The notes beneath the pieces were generated by a model, which saw nothing but the letters and a program-made list of their open reading frames with translations, was not told the origin of the DNA and did not search any database. A DNA stretch of 64,000 bases from Ophiostoma sp. CBS 140.51 (lineage: Eukaryota; Ascomycota; Sordariomycetes; Ophiostomatales; Ophiostomataceae). Numbering within the stretch: position 1 is the stretch's first letter; each line of letters starts with the position of its first letter. The stretch spans positions 27,037 through 91,036 of the forward strand of contig JANSLP010000115.1 in NCBI GenBank assembly GCA_029298735.1, read 5' to 3'. A program made the translations under genes and the position numbers. This document shows, piece by piece, positions 33,457 to 44,372 of the stretch.

Positions 33457-34773
33457 ATGAAGATCGTCCTCTCCGTCAACGCCGGCTCATCGTCGGTCAA
33501 GATCTCGGTCTACTCCGCCGAGGCCCGCAACGCCGAGCCGCACCAGCTCGCCGAGGCCCAGGTCAACGGCCTCACAGCGCCACCGCCGCAGGTCGAGTAC
33601 AGCCGAAACGATGGCGGCGGCAAGGGCGGCAAGACTATCGTTTACAAGGACAAGAAAGTAACGGACATTGGCGACGACAAGGCCAAGATTGATAGCCAGG
33701 ACGATGCTTTTGCATACCTGCTCCGACTCTTTGTCGACGACAAGGATCTCAAGGAGATCTCGAGTCACGACGACATTGCCATTGTCACACACCGTATCGT
33801 CCACGGCGGCGACTACACGCAACCCCAGATTGTCGTCGGCGACACCTACGAGCACATTGAGGCTCTCAACGACTTGGCGCCCCTGCACAACGCCAAGTCT
33901 CTCGAGATTGTCCGCTCGTGCCTCAAACAGCTGCCCAAGGCCACCAATGTCGCCTGTTTCGACTCGCAGTTCCACGCGACGTTGCCAGAGCACATTCGCA
34001 CCTACCCCATCGACCCGGCCACTGCCAAGAGCAACATGCTGCGCAAGTATGGGTTCCACGGCCTCAGTTATGCTTTCATTACGAAAGCCGTCGCTGATTT
34101 CCTGGGCAAGCCCGTCGAAGAGACGAACATCATTGCTTTGCATCTGGGCAGCGGTGCTTCGGCGTGTGCCATTCGCGGCGGCAAGAGCTGGGACACGAGC
34201 ATGGGCTTGACGCCGCTGGCCGGTCTGCCCGGTGCCACGCGCAGCGGCAGCGTTGATCCCAGTCTGGTCTTCCACTATGCATCGGACGTCGGCAAGCTGT
34301 CGCCTGCTTCCACCAAGGACCTGCACATCTCGCGCGCCGAGGAAATTTTGAACAAGGAGGCCGGCTGGAAGGCGCTGACGGGCACGACCAACTTTGGCGA
34401 GATTGCCGGCTCGGACAAACCGTCGCACCAGCTAGCGTTTGACCTGTTTGTCGACCGGGTGGCCGGGTTTGTGGGGTCCTACTACGTGACGCTCAAGGGC
34501 CAGGTCGATGCGCTTGTGTTTGCGGGCGGCATTGGCGAGCGCAGCGACCGTTTACGGGCCGCTGTTGTCGACCAGTGCAGCTGTCTCGGCTTTTCGATCG
34601 ACTCGGCTGCCAACGGTTCCGGGCACTTGACGGATGTCGTGACGGATCTCACTGGAAAGAGCGGGAGCGGCGGTGCTGGCCAGCATCGTGTGCTGGTGTG
34701 CCAGACGGACGAGCAGCTCGAGATGGCCCGTGAGGGGTCGGCGGACGAGAGCCTATGGGCCGACAGCAAATAG
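33457..34773 (+). CDS. Acetate kinase (AckA family)
   Basis: Intronless frame of 438 residues. It interconverts acetate plus ATP with acetyl phosphate plus ADP. In fungi the usual partner is phosphoketolase (Xfp), which makes acetyl phosphate. The ASKHA signature MKIVLSVNAGSSSVK opens the protein with Asn8. HRIVHGG carries Arg113. ACFDSQFH carries the catalytic Asp169. KYGFHG has His201, HLGSGAS has His229, and LPGATRSGSVDP has Arg262. GGIGERSD and the C-terminal TDEQLEMAR complete the nucleotide and metal site. All expected catalytic residues are present, and the length is slightly above bacterial enzymes because of a Gly/Lys insert near residue 52. The start at 33457 is fixed by the family N-terminus. 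The frame extends upstream without a further ATG. No phosphoketolase gene lies in the window. Confidence 0.96.
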   Translation: MKIVLSVNAGSSSVKISVYSAEARNAEPHQLAEAQVNGLTAPPPQVEYSRNDGGGKGGKTIVYKDKKVTDIGDDKAKIDSQDDAFAYLLRLFVDDKDLKEISSHDDIAIVTHRIVHGGDYTQPQIVVGDTYEHIEALNDLAPLHNAKSLEIVRSCLKQLPKATNVACFDSQFHATLPEHIRTYPIDPATAKSNMLRKYGFHGLSYAFITKAVADFLGKPVEETNIIALHLGSGASACAIRGGKSWDTSMGLTPLAGLPGATRSGSVDPSLVFHYASDVGKLSPASTKDLHISRAEEILNKEAGWKALTGTTNFGEIAGSDKPSHQLAFDLFVDRVAGFVGSYYVTLKGQVDALVFAGGIGERSDRLRAAVVDQCSCLGFSIDSAANGSGHLTDVVTDLTGKSGSGGAGQHRVLVCQTDEQLEMAREGSADESLWADSK

Positions 34774-35323
34774 ACAGGCGCATGGAAGGGAAACGGTGTC
34801 ATATAGTTACAAGGTGGGTTCTGAGCATAATTTTTTTTCTAGATTGCGATCACGGGCCAGCAGCGTTTATTAAAAGGAATCAAAAGATATTTGCAAGATT
34901 TGCTTGATTGAGTGATTGAAAGCTGGTATCGTATATGGCCAAAAGGCCCCCCAAATTACTAAAATATAGTCCCTATAGCCGACCGAATATTACACACAAC
35001 TCCTTCCGTTTTCTGAGGACCCCTCGTGTATTTTGTACAGAAAGGAGAGACAGAAGAGCAAAATGATAAAATGAAAGACAGTGACGTGAATCCTCGTTTA
35101 TGACAACAACTCCTTTTTGGTAAGAAAATTAGGTAAAAAGACAAAACGCCTATGAAAACGCCACGGTTCCGATATATGACGATCACGATAAGGAGGGAAA
35201 TGAAAAAAGAAAGGATCGTGAGGGTTTCAACTCCAAAAAACCCAACCAGTAAGCCATGGGGGCCCCTGCCCCCCAAAAAAACGCCGTAGAAAAGAAAAGT
35301 CGTCGGACAAGAGAAGCACTTTC
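34774..35323. other. Convergent 3' intergenic region
   Basis: 550 bp between the stops of acetate kinase and the C2H2 gene, AT-rich with A tracts near 35200-35290 on the plus strand. Nothing coding is seen. It should hold both 3' untranslated regions. Confidence 0.45.
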
Positions 35324-36118
35324 TCACATGTCCTCGACTTGGCGGGCAGCATCTGCAAGTGCCGCTAGGGACATGCTGTCGATGCTCGACCCGGAATGGG
35401 AGCGGCCGTATGACGAGCGGATAGGCATCTCGTACTCCATACCCATGGAGTACTCGACCTCCTCGGACATTGGCGAGTATGAGCTGTGGCGCGAGGACCG
35501 AGAGTCGCTGGTCCGGCTCTTGGATGAGCTCGAGTGACCAGAGCGGCTAGACTTCTCGCGCTTGTAATGTGTCTCCAGGTGCTGCTTCATGTTGTCGGTG
35601 CGCGTGAACATCTTCTGGCAGCCCTCAAAGGAGCAAGGGATCGTCTTCACGGCAAAGTGAATCTTGGCGTGGCGCGAAGCGTGGCCCGATGTTGTGAAGG
35701 TCTTGTCGCAGTTGAACTGCTGCGAAAGCCGGCAGGGGTATCTCTTGCCCTTCCGGTCTGAGGTTGACTCTCTCTCGGAGTGGTGTGACATGCCGTAGGC
35801 ATTGGAGTCCTTCACGTACATGGCTTCAGCCAGGTCGGAGTGCGAGTGGTGCTCATCTGTCTGGTAGGTGAAGTACGGCGTCGTCGTGGCGTAGGCACGG
35901 TGAGCCGATTCGGGTGTGAGAGGAGTCGCCGGATCCTGAGAGGTCTGCGAGTCGAATGAGCAGGAGCGGGAGAGCTCGGGGGCGTTGGAAGATGCCGAGT
36001 AAACGGAGCCAGAGTTGGATACTCTCTTGGAGTGCGAGTGCACGCCGTAGTCGTTGGTGTGGTGGTCGTCCTCAACGAGGAGGGAGATTCTGCGTCCCGA
36101 GGAGTTGTAGCCGTCCAT
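35324..36118 (-). CDS. Two-finger C2H2 transcription factor (Nrg1/FlbC-like finger pair)
   Basis: An intronless frame of 264 residues. Residues about 125-190 hold two C2H2 fingers: FNCDKTFTTSGHASRHAKIH and PCSFEGCQKMFTRTDNMKQH followed by LETH. The TTSGH..RH and DN.KQH helices resemble the finger pairs of yeast Nrg1 and Aspergillus FlbC, both DNA-binding regulators. Orthology is not established. The first finger has seven residues between its two cysteines (PCRLSQQFNC) rather than the usual two to four. The flanks are Ser/His/Tyr-rich and disordered, with a Ser/Arg-rich stretch after the fingers that may hold the nuclear localisation signal. A very long gene-free, sense-pyrimidine-rich region lies upstream, as is common for fungal developmental regulators. 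Confidence 0.88.
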   Translation of the reverse strand: MDGYNSSGRRISLLVEDDHHTNDYGVHSHSKRVSNSGSVYSASSNAPELSRSCSFDSQTSQDPATPLTPESAHRAYATTTPYFTYQTDEHHSHSDLAEAMYVKDSNAYGMSHHSERESTSDRKGKRYPCRLSQQFNCDKTFTTSGHASRHAKIHFAVKTIPCSFEGCQKMFTRTDNMKQHLETHYKREKSSRSGHSSSSKSRTSDSRSSRHSSYSPMSEEVEYSMGMEYEMPIRSSYGRSHSGSSIDSMSLAALADAARQVEDM

Positions 36119-39100
36119 TGTGCTGATCTTTGAGAGTTCGGTGACTTGGGAAAATTAGGTCGGAAGAGTATGGGTTTTCGGTGTGGCCGCAGAGGTGTAA
36201 ACAAAACAACAGAAAATATCTGCAGCTGTGCGCATAGAAGGAGTCCCCGTGCTTTATGGAAGAAAAAGATGCTCAGTGAGGTCTTGCTCGGCTTGTCCGG
36301 TGTAGATCCTTGCCTTGGGACCTCTTTGTTGTCACCTTGAAGGTGGATGGTTCAAGTAATAAAAAATATCGTGGAAGATGACGGCCGAAGTAAAGCGAAG
36401 GAAAGCGAACCAAAAGGGTTGCAAAAGGCGCAGAACGTGTATGAAGACACAAGACGATGTTGTTATGAGTGTGAGAGAAGGTGGTTGAGACGGTGGTAAA
36501 AAGGCAATTCGTTTTGGTGTGAGGTTTCACTTTTCTTGTCAGCGTCTAGTGGTCAATGAAAGAGCCAGTGTCTCGCAATGTGCAAGCAGTAGTCAAGATC
36601 GACAGTGAAGTGAAAGAATGTAAAACAAGACAGTAATGCCCTCATCGAAGAACAAGAAAACCAAGACAGAGGCCTTGTAAAAAAATTTCACAATGCGACG
36701 CTGAAGAAGATGAAATAGGAAAATGTCGAGTGAAGATGCAATGGGAAGAAACAGAAGAAAAAACGAGGCAAAAAAACAAATACAAGACCAAGACAGGATT
36801 GGGGCGGGTCAAGGGCGCTTAATAAAGAGCGGCGCAAAAATACTGTGAGAGGCGAAGGGCGAACAGGAACAAGCGAGGATGCCTGCAAAACACCACCCCA
36901 GAAAACCAAATTGACACAGACCAGTGTAAGGAGAAAATCCAGGAACGAGGGAGGAGCATCAGCAGCGCAAGGAGAAGAAACTCCGCATGCGCAAAGGCAA
37001 AGAAGGTGAGCTGCACCACGTGATGTTTGCTACAGTTACACTTCAAAGAATGCCAGGAAGTGCAAACGACCAAAAGAGACGACGAAGGACAGCAGTAAGG
37101 AGGTGTGTGAAATGGCGAGAGAGGGGAATGGCAAAAAAAAAAAGAGAGAGCAAATGGTACTCACAAGAGTGCAGTCGTCAACAAATGGCGCGACGAATGC
37201 AGACGGAAAGAAGAAGTGAGACGGTTGCTGAGAAGAGTGCACACGCTTTGTGGGGAGAGGACGTGTTTTCGGTTTGGTCGAGAGAATCTGAGATTTGTTT
37301 ACGACGAGCTGGATATGTTGGCGGTCTGTCAGGGCCGTGGTGTAGAGTTTGCTTGGCCAAAGAGGTTGTTGATGTGCAAACGAGACAAAGAGAGATACGA
37401 TTAGAGGCAAAGTGTTGGTGGAACGGTGATATGATGAGAAGAGATGTAGAGAAGCAGAGAAGAGAGTAAGTTTGTAAACGAAGATGGATACTTGGGAAAT
37501 CCGGGGGCTGTCAAGATGTTTTCTACATATACTAGGAGGAATGAGGGACTGCAGGAAGGAAAGTAGCAAGAGTGGAGTCTTGAAGAAGCAAGAAAGAGGG
37601 AAGGAGCGATGGAGGTATCGGGAAAGAAGGTAGAAAAAAGGAAGGGAGGGGGTAGTAGAAATGAGCACGCCGGCGCAGAACGAGGAAGGCATAGAAAAGA
37701 CGAGATCACGAAAGGGCAGGAGCACAATGGGGCACAAACGGCAAGAGCGAACAAGCACAGTTACGACAACGACTGCAGGCACAATCGACGACAGACTGAA
37801 AAGGGTAGGGCGTCCAGATAGCCAGCTGGTGCTAGCAGCCGACGTCGATCAAAAGAAGACTGTACTTATTCTGTGTCGTCTGTGCTCTATTTTTCTTTTG
37901 TTTCTTTTTCTTTTCCTTTCTCACTCACTCTATTTTACTGGGGGCGGTTGATTTTAGCAACTGCGGAGCAATTAGCGCAGCGACGAATGCAGGGCAACTT
38001 GGGGTGACAAGTCGAGAGCACTAAAGGGAAAGGCAAAAAATGGAGACAGAAAACAAGGGACAATGAAAAAAGAAAAGAAAAAAAAAACATAAAAAGAAAA
38101 CACGGACAGGCAGGAGCAGGGGGGAAGGCAAGGTGTGGCCGTAATCGATTCCGCCTAGAAGAATAGCGTCATTGACTGTGGGTGGGCGGAGCCGGCAGCT
38201 GCAAGTGGTGATGTCATGACCTCTGCGAGGGGAAATGGCAGGCGGTCCGGCATTCATGCAGCATACCCCAGCCGTGCAGCCACAGAGACAAACAACAGAC
38301 ACAGAAAGAACCAGGAAGATAACAGTGTGGCAGCTCTGGACCAGGCCCAATGGGCAGCGTGAAGATAGAGAGGTTGCAGCAGGGGCAAGGCAAATATGAA
38401 GAAGACGAAGACGGAAAGACGAAGAAGTCGATGAAGACGCAAGGTACGACAGCAAAGTGTAAGTAATAGTAGTATGTATGCCCAGCGCAATGTGTACGAA
38501 AGGCTGCATATGGAAAGTGTAAGACACTTTTCCTGGGGACCCACTCTTACTTTCGAGCCAGAGCCAGACCCAACCGAAAGAAGATGTCGACGCAGACGGA
38601 TGCTGCACAAGCCGCCCGAACTAGTGATCACCAGGAACCCTTCCCGCACACTCTTGGGCTCTTTGGCCTGGCCTTTGATGAGTGAGTGCAGCTCGGTGAG
38701 TAAGCGGGTGGTGCATTTTTTGCAGTCTCTGCATGCCTGCTGGCCAGGACCCTTCGCACTTTCCTTCCAAGCCGTCTATCCTCTCCTCTTCAGCGATCCT
38801 CTGCGCTTTCCCATTACGGGCTACCTGTACACAAATCGCCAGTCCCCTGCACCTGCCGATTCTTTGTTCTCCTCCAGTTCAAACCCCGTGTCTATCCGCC
38901 ACCTTCCGCAAGTGTGCGACGACAGTGTTCTGGTGCTGTTCGTTTTGGTCACTCCAGCGCATTTGGTCCTTTTGGCACCTATATTCCAGGGCAGCAGTGG
39001 CGACATCAATAGCGCCAACCAGCCAAACCAGGCCCCAGGGCCAGCCATCTGTGGCGCGCCAGGGGGGCGAGATAAGACGACAGCACACCAAAAGACGCAG

Positions 39101-42100
39101 CGCAGTGCAACAAAGGGCCTGGCGCACTGGCCGTTCTGCCGTTGTGGTTGTGGTTGTTGTGTTTGTGAGGTGGAAGGCATTCTGTACAATGGTGTGTTAC
39201 AGCTGGGCACTCGCTCCAAGCCGGGGCCTGCCAGGCCTGGCCAGGCCCAGGTTTCCCCACTGTCCAGCCCACCAACAGCCATGCGATAAAACGCAGCTTC
39301 CCTGCCCCTGGCGCCAAGGCGTTCCTTCCTGACCGGGCCAGGGCCTTTCTGCCAAGGGTACAGGGTCCTGTGAGCGACAGAGGACGAAAGTGCGTGGAGA
39401 GCTAGCTGGAGTGTGTGCTACGGCCATGCTTTTTTTTTTTTAATTTCTATTTTATCATTTGGGTTTTATTTGGCAGGTCTGGCTGGCACTGTCTTGCCTG
39501 TTTGCGGTTGGGACATGATGCCTTGGCGGACAGGGAAGGCGCGACAGGCATCGCGATTGCGAACGGAAAAGTGCGATTGAGAACACTCAGAAAAGGACCA
39601 AAAGATGTAAATGGGTGCGTGGGGAATGGGTGTGGAAAGGAGGTGGGCAGGGAGCGAAAGAAAAACGCAGAATAGTGAAGAAAAATAGTAGGCGAAAAAG
39701 AAAGCAAAGAAGGAAAGAACCGTCCTTGCTTGGGTTGCGCATCTTCGATCTAGGCGCAAATTTTCGATCGTTTTGGCAGCGAGATGATGGGATGTGTCAT
39801 GGCCCACCCATCACACCAGATTTCCACTCTTCCTCTCCTTGCCCTTGCGATCTCTGTTTCTCAGGGCAATCTCAGCTCTCTCTCTGTGCATGTCCCCTCT
39901 GTGCCCCTCTTCTGTGGGCTTTCTGTTCGTGTCCCTTGTCCTTTCCCGTTCTTTTGTCCACTTCGCTTGCGGTCTCGATGCAGTTCGATTTATCTTGTGC
40001 TGTCCCAAAGCAGTCACGATGTGCTGCTCACCCCCTCATCGATCGATCGAGCCTCGCTGTCTCTTCTGACCAGTTGTTGCCCTGATTGTGACTTCGATTG
40101 TCAAGTTTGATTGATTTTGGGTCCCTTGTTGAGCCCATTTGATTTCCAGTGCCTTGTCTCTCGTCAGCGGTCCCCTTCCCCTTCCCCCACCCTCGTCCAC
40201 CTAACCCACACCAAGAGACGCAATTTCGAGGTACGACGCTCAGCTTCTCTTACGTCGACGAAGTGAGATGGAGGATGCTATTTTAGCTCGTCCTGTTCGT
40301 CCTCAACACCCACCTCCACCCTCCATCCCCTTTTCGTCTCGTCAAAAAAGTCTCTTCCGTCACTGGTCCCTGATGGAATGGTCCCCTGGTTTCCCGCTTC
40401 CCTGATTTTCAATGGTCCCCTGTTGGCCACGCCTGGGCTGTCGAGGCTATCTGACTGCTGGGTTTGGATTCGAGCTGGGTTCGAGCTGGGTTCTTGCGGC
40501 TTCTTGTCCTGTCTGGACCCGGTCGGTATCCCCATTTTTCGTTCGTTTCTGCGGCATTGTGGCGGCAGGAGATTTCCCTGGCGGCTGCGTACGTGAATCC
40601 GGATTCCTAGCCTGCTTCTCTGATCGCGATCGAGATCTCTCAGAAGTGCATGCCTGATTGCACCGAGTTTTCACTCTGCGGCGCAGCCGAACTGCCACCA
40701 AATGCCCACTATTTTTCTGCCCACCCTGAGCCACCGTTGCTCACCCGTTTCCACAACGGCATCCCAGCCGGGCCAGCATCGACAGAAATCAGTAAACGAA
40801 CGAGACGAAGCAGAATCAACGGCGTAATACTGCATACTAGCATACAGCGTCATGCATGTCCACCCTTGGCCCATGAGCACATCACATCCTGTCATCGTGA
40901 TGCTCTGCGGGCGTGAATCCTCTTTCCTTTTCTTGTTTCCCGGCCTCAGTCCGGTCGACGCGATTGGCCAACAGTGTTCCAGCAAACGTCGAAAGGTTGT
41001 CCATCACTGTCCCTGTATCGAGATCAGACAAAAGATCCCGGGTCGTGTTGGCGGGTCGCGGCGATGTCCCTCCAGTTCACGATGCCCTCCCTCCTCGGAG
41101 ACGCAACATCTCGACGACTTCAAGTACTTTGTGATTGTTCTAGGCCCGAATCAGCCTGGCTGGACTGCTGAACTCCTCTTTGACTCCTCTTTGCTCCTCA
41201 CCACCAAGTACCTCACGAGTTCACAATTCACCTACACACCATGCTGTCTGCGTGTACTGTGTACTTTGCATCCCGTCAACCCGTTTCTTCTGCGACAAAA
41301 ACTGGACAAAAGGCCCAAGTACACCCGTGTTTCTTCTCGTCTCCTCTCGACTCCTCTTCATGTACGGGACTTTCGCCGGCGTTTGGCCCACTTACCCAGC
41401 GTTCCCCAAATAAAACATCAAAAAATACCCAAAAAGCCAAAAAGAAAGCCTGCCTCGTTGGTGCTGGGTGGAGAACAAACTGGGGTCCAAAAGCGAACCC
41501 TGCAGACTGTCGATCCGTGCCACTCCGAGTCCTTCAAAGCCCAAGAGCCCTCCCCTCTCAAAGACAAGTGGAAGTTCTCCCCCAGGCTCAAAGAGGCTCA
41601 GGGCCGTTTCCGAGCCTCTCCTTTCCCCTAAGCCACTTGTCCCTCGTGCCGCTCGGCCTCTGGCATGGTCGCGTAAAAAGCAAAAGGCATTTGAACCCTT
41701 TGTGAGAGATTGTGGTGTGTCTAGGAACCTGTGTGACAGACCACCCCCCGTGCCAGCGAGCGGAGTATTTCCTCCGCCACCGCGACACAAAGACATAGCG
41801 ACTTTTGCCATCTTACCTGGTAGACCGTTGAAACAACGTCGTACTCGAACGTGCACAGAGAGATTGGGAGACAGGAAAGGAAGGGGAGAAGATCGCATGC
41901 AGGCGGGCAGGTCATATTTTCTCGCATCCGTTGCATGGGGTCTCCCGCAGAAAACGCGTTGCAGAAAACGCACAAAATCAAGGTCAGGATGCTGGTGCAG
42001 GGTAGTATTCGGTTTCTGATATTGTATTCGTCACAAGGGTTGCTATCAGAGATACATACACAATACATGAAATGCTCCGTAGATACGTAAAGGATGAGTA

Positions 42101-42377
42101 CATCGTGCATGAAACACAGGAAAACAGACACAGGGAACGAAGAAAGAAGGGAGCAAAAGAAGGGAAGCAAGGGTAGCTACCCTTCCCGTGCCCAATGAAA
42201 TTGTCTATGACACCTTGACGCTGGCAACCTCTCCATCCCGCCCTTCCTAAACGCCGAGAAACAAAATACTCTATCAGAATTATGTGTATGGACGACTGCC
42301 GACTTGCCGGGGCACGTCGCATGTCGCTTTTTTTGTCGCCTTATCGGTTGGCTGTGGATTGCCTTGCGCGCACCCAA
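36119..42377. other. 6.3-kb gene-free region
   Basis: No gene can be supported here. From 36120 to about 38480 the plus strand is purine-rich, so the minus strand reads as pyrimidine-rich leader-like sequence for the C2H2 gene. From about 39790 to 40250 the plus strand is instead pyrimidine-rich, which might mark the leader of an unrecognised plus-strand transcript that would run toward Prp31. Small features are a 14-base perfect palindrome at 39234-39247, a tandem 11-base repeat at 40469-40490 (TTCGAGCTGGG twice) and a TCGATCGATCGA run near 40037. Candidate frames at 38584, 40268, 40852 and 41468 were judged unconvincing. Confidence 0.4.
39234..39247. repeat. Perfect 14-base palindrome
   Basis: GGCCTGGCCAGGCC reads identically on both strands. 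It sits in GC-rich intergenic DNA between the C2H2 gene and Prp31. Protein binding or cruciform formation are possible. No function is shown. Confidence 0.5.
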
Positions 42378-44372
42378 TCACTTCTTCGTCGCGCCTGTGT
42401 CCACGCGCTTGGCTGGTGGCAGCGCCGGCTTCTTGAACACGCCGTCTGCGACACCACCGCCACCGCCGCCGCCGCCGGCTTGTGTAAAGGTGCCGCCCTT
42501 GAAATACCGGTCCTCCTCGGCCTTTCTCTTGCGGCCCATCTCGGCGCGCACGCTTGGATCCACCAGCTCCAGGCCCTGCACCGGTGTAAACGACAACGAC
42601 GACATCGTACCGGCCGCCTGGCCGCCCACCGTTGTACCAACACCAGATGCCCGCAGGCCGTGGCCCCGCAGATCCAGGCCGCCGGCCGCCTGGCCAACGC
42701 CCCGTAGTGATGATGCAGCACCGTTGCCGCTGTTGACTGACGATGCCAGTCCACCCCAGCCCTTGTTTTTGGCGCTAAGCTTGGCCCGTGTGCGCTGGTC
42801 GACCTGCAGGGCGCGCACCCGCCCGTCGCTGGCCGCGCCAATCATGCCCAGGCCCTCTGTCTCGTCGCCGAGGCCGTAGCCGACCTCCTTCTCCTCCTGG
42901 CCGAACGCCATGCGGTTCTGTGCCTTGCGCAAGTCCGTCATGGCGGTCGCTGCCTTGGCCTGCCGCGCTCGCCGACCGCCACGCTTCCGCGATGGCTTGT
43001 CGTCGGGTGCTGGCAGGGCACGGGCGCCTGTGTTCAGCGGTTTCTCCTGCAGCTTCTCCAGCCGCTCCAGACACTGATCCTTGAGTTCTTCGCCCTGGCT
43101 GCCATCAGGCGACGAGTGGATGCGATCAACACGCGCCGCCAGGACAACCTTGGCCGACACAATGCGCATGGCCTGCTTCTTAAGGTCGGTCGGGATCGTG
43201 CGGATAATGGGCGACTGGTAGAGGTAGCCCTGCTGGCGTGTCGTGACGTTTGTTGCCAGGGCGCTGGCGTTGGCGCCCTTCTTCGAGCCCCATGCTGCAA
43301 TGTTGCAAGCAGGCGTCTTGGACAGGCCCGTCAGACCGCCAGCAGTATTCAAAAGTTGTGCCGCCGTCAGGGAGCCGATGAGTGCTGTCAGATTGGGCGC
43401 AAAGATAGTCATGCGCGACTGCACATACTCGGTCAATGCCCGCTTCGCCACATCGAGCTTCACCATCACGCCACACGCCGCGACCACGCCGTCGAGGTCG
43501 CTCTGTGCCATCGGCTGGCCCTTGGAGGTAATGGCGCTCGTCGTGACAATCATGAGTGTCGGCTTGTCGAGTACGGAATCGAGGGACACGCCCAGCGGGT
43601 TGTCTGTGGACTGCGGCATCCCGCGCATGGCATCCGAGTCGAGCGGCCCGTTGCCGAGCACTGCGGCAGTCTTGGCGTACTCAAGAGGGTTCGTCACAAG
43701 CGTCTCGAGCTCGGGGAAACGCACCGAGTAGTGGTCGCGCACCCACTTGTGCACGAGCACGACTTCATTGTCAATGGCCGTCGATAGGCTGTTGGCTTGG
43801 GTCAACAAGTGGTACTCGGGGTGCTCTTCGGCGTTGCCGACGGTTTCGTTTCGTGTCTCGCTCGGTTGTGCTTGGTAGAATTTGATTTTCTGTAGGGTGG
43901 GATCCAGACAGGTCAGGGTCAGGGCTGCTGTTTCTCGCGCAAAAGAACAAGAAGAGAGGACAGATGTAAACGCTGTATCTCGGTTTGGTAATCCGTCGCA
44001 CGCGGCCGCTGCTCGAGAAGAACGAGACGGCTGGCGGAGGACGTAATATTGATCAAGGGGGAAATGACTAACCTCTAAGATGGAATCGAGAGTCTTGACA
44101 AGACTCGTTGCTGACCGTAAATCGTTTGTCTTTCCGTTCTGGACTGCTTTGCCCTTGGCTTCATCGTCGTCTGCACCGTCGTCGTTCACGCCACCCATGG
44201 CGGCGTCGTCGTCATCAGAGCTGATCAGATCTGTGTCGTCCATCGGTACGTCACCTGCGGACAGGCCCATAATGGCTTCGGTATCGTCCTCGCCCTCATC
44301 CTCCACACGCTCGCCATTCTCGGATCCAGAGTCCTCGAAATCTTGCAGCAGCTCGTCTGCGAGTGTCGACAT
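42378..44372 (-). CDS. PRP31: U4/U6 small nuclear ribonucleoprotein Prp31
   Basis: Two exons on the minus strand (44073-44372 and 42378-43889) give 603 residues. The family hallmarks are NPEYHLLTQAN-like sequence (HPEYHLLTQANSLSTAIDNE) in the NOSIC region, the Nop domain with LVTNPLEYAKTAAVLGN, VTTSAITSKGQPM, and NLTALIGSLTAAQLLNTAGG with LSKTPACNIAAWGSKK. The Prp31 C-terminal domain contains RRARQAKAATAMTDLRKAQN and a NKGWGG/GLDLRG region. Prp31 binds U4 snRNA and Snu13 and bridges U4/U6 to U5 in the tri-snRNP. The N-terminus is acidic. The 183-base intron (43890-44072, GTTAGT..CTACAG) is a multiple of three and contains no in-frame stop, so unspliced mRNA would encode 664 residues. I treat it as an intron because family proteins run directly from the LVKTLDSILE helix into KIKFYQ. 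Confidence 0.95.
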   Translation of the reverse strand: MSTLADELLQDFEDSGSENGERVEDEGEDDTEAIMGLSAGDVPMDDTDLISSDDDDAAMGGVNDDGADDDEAKGKAVQNGKTNDLRSATSLVKTLDSILEVSHFPLDQYYVLRQPSRSSRAAAACDGLPNRDTAFTSVLSSCSFARETAALTLTCLDPTLQKIKFYQAQPSETRNETVGNAEEHPEYHLLTQANSLSTAIDNEVVLVHKWVRDHYSVRFPELETLVTNPLEYAKTAAVLGNGPLDSDAMRGMPQSTDNPLGVSLDSVLDKPTLMIVTTSAITSKGQPMAQSDLDGVVAACGVMVKLDVAKRALTEYVQSRMTIFAPNLTALIGSLTAAQLLNTAGGLTGLSKTPACNIAAWGSKKGANASALATNVTTRQQGYLYQSPIIRTIPTDLKKQAMRIVSAKVVLAARVDRIHSSPDGSQGEELKDQCLERLEKLQEKPLNTGARALPAPDDKPSRKRGGRRARQAKAATAMTDLRKAQNRMAFGQEEKEVGYGLGDETEGLGMIGAASDGRVRALQVDQRTRAKLSAKNKGWGGLASSVNSGNGAASSLRGVGQAAGGLDLRGHGLRASGVGTTVGGQAAGTMSSLSFTPVQGLELVDPSVRAEMGRKRKAEEDRYFKGGTFTQAGGGGGGGGVADGVFKKPALPPAKRVDTGATKK

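Noticed and set aside
38584..39332. Possible two-exon gene, MSTQTDAAQAAR.. joined through an intron to a 200-codon frame
   Set aside because: The first part and the GTGAGT donor look plausible, but the second frame is Cys/Trp-rich and random in character.
40469..40490. tRNA B-box-like GGTTCGAG sequence
   Set aside because: It is part of a short tandem repeat and no matching A box or cloverleaf is present.
41468..42019. 183-codon Ser/Pro/Arg-rich plus-strand frame
   Set aside because: No domain, overlapping frames on the other strand are as long, and no clear start context.
36119..42377. Hidden transposon in the longest gap
   Set aside because: No terminal repeats, reverse transcriptase, integrase or transposase motifs were seen in any frame.
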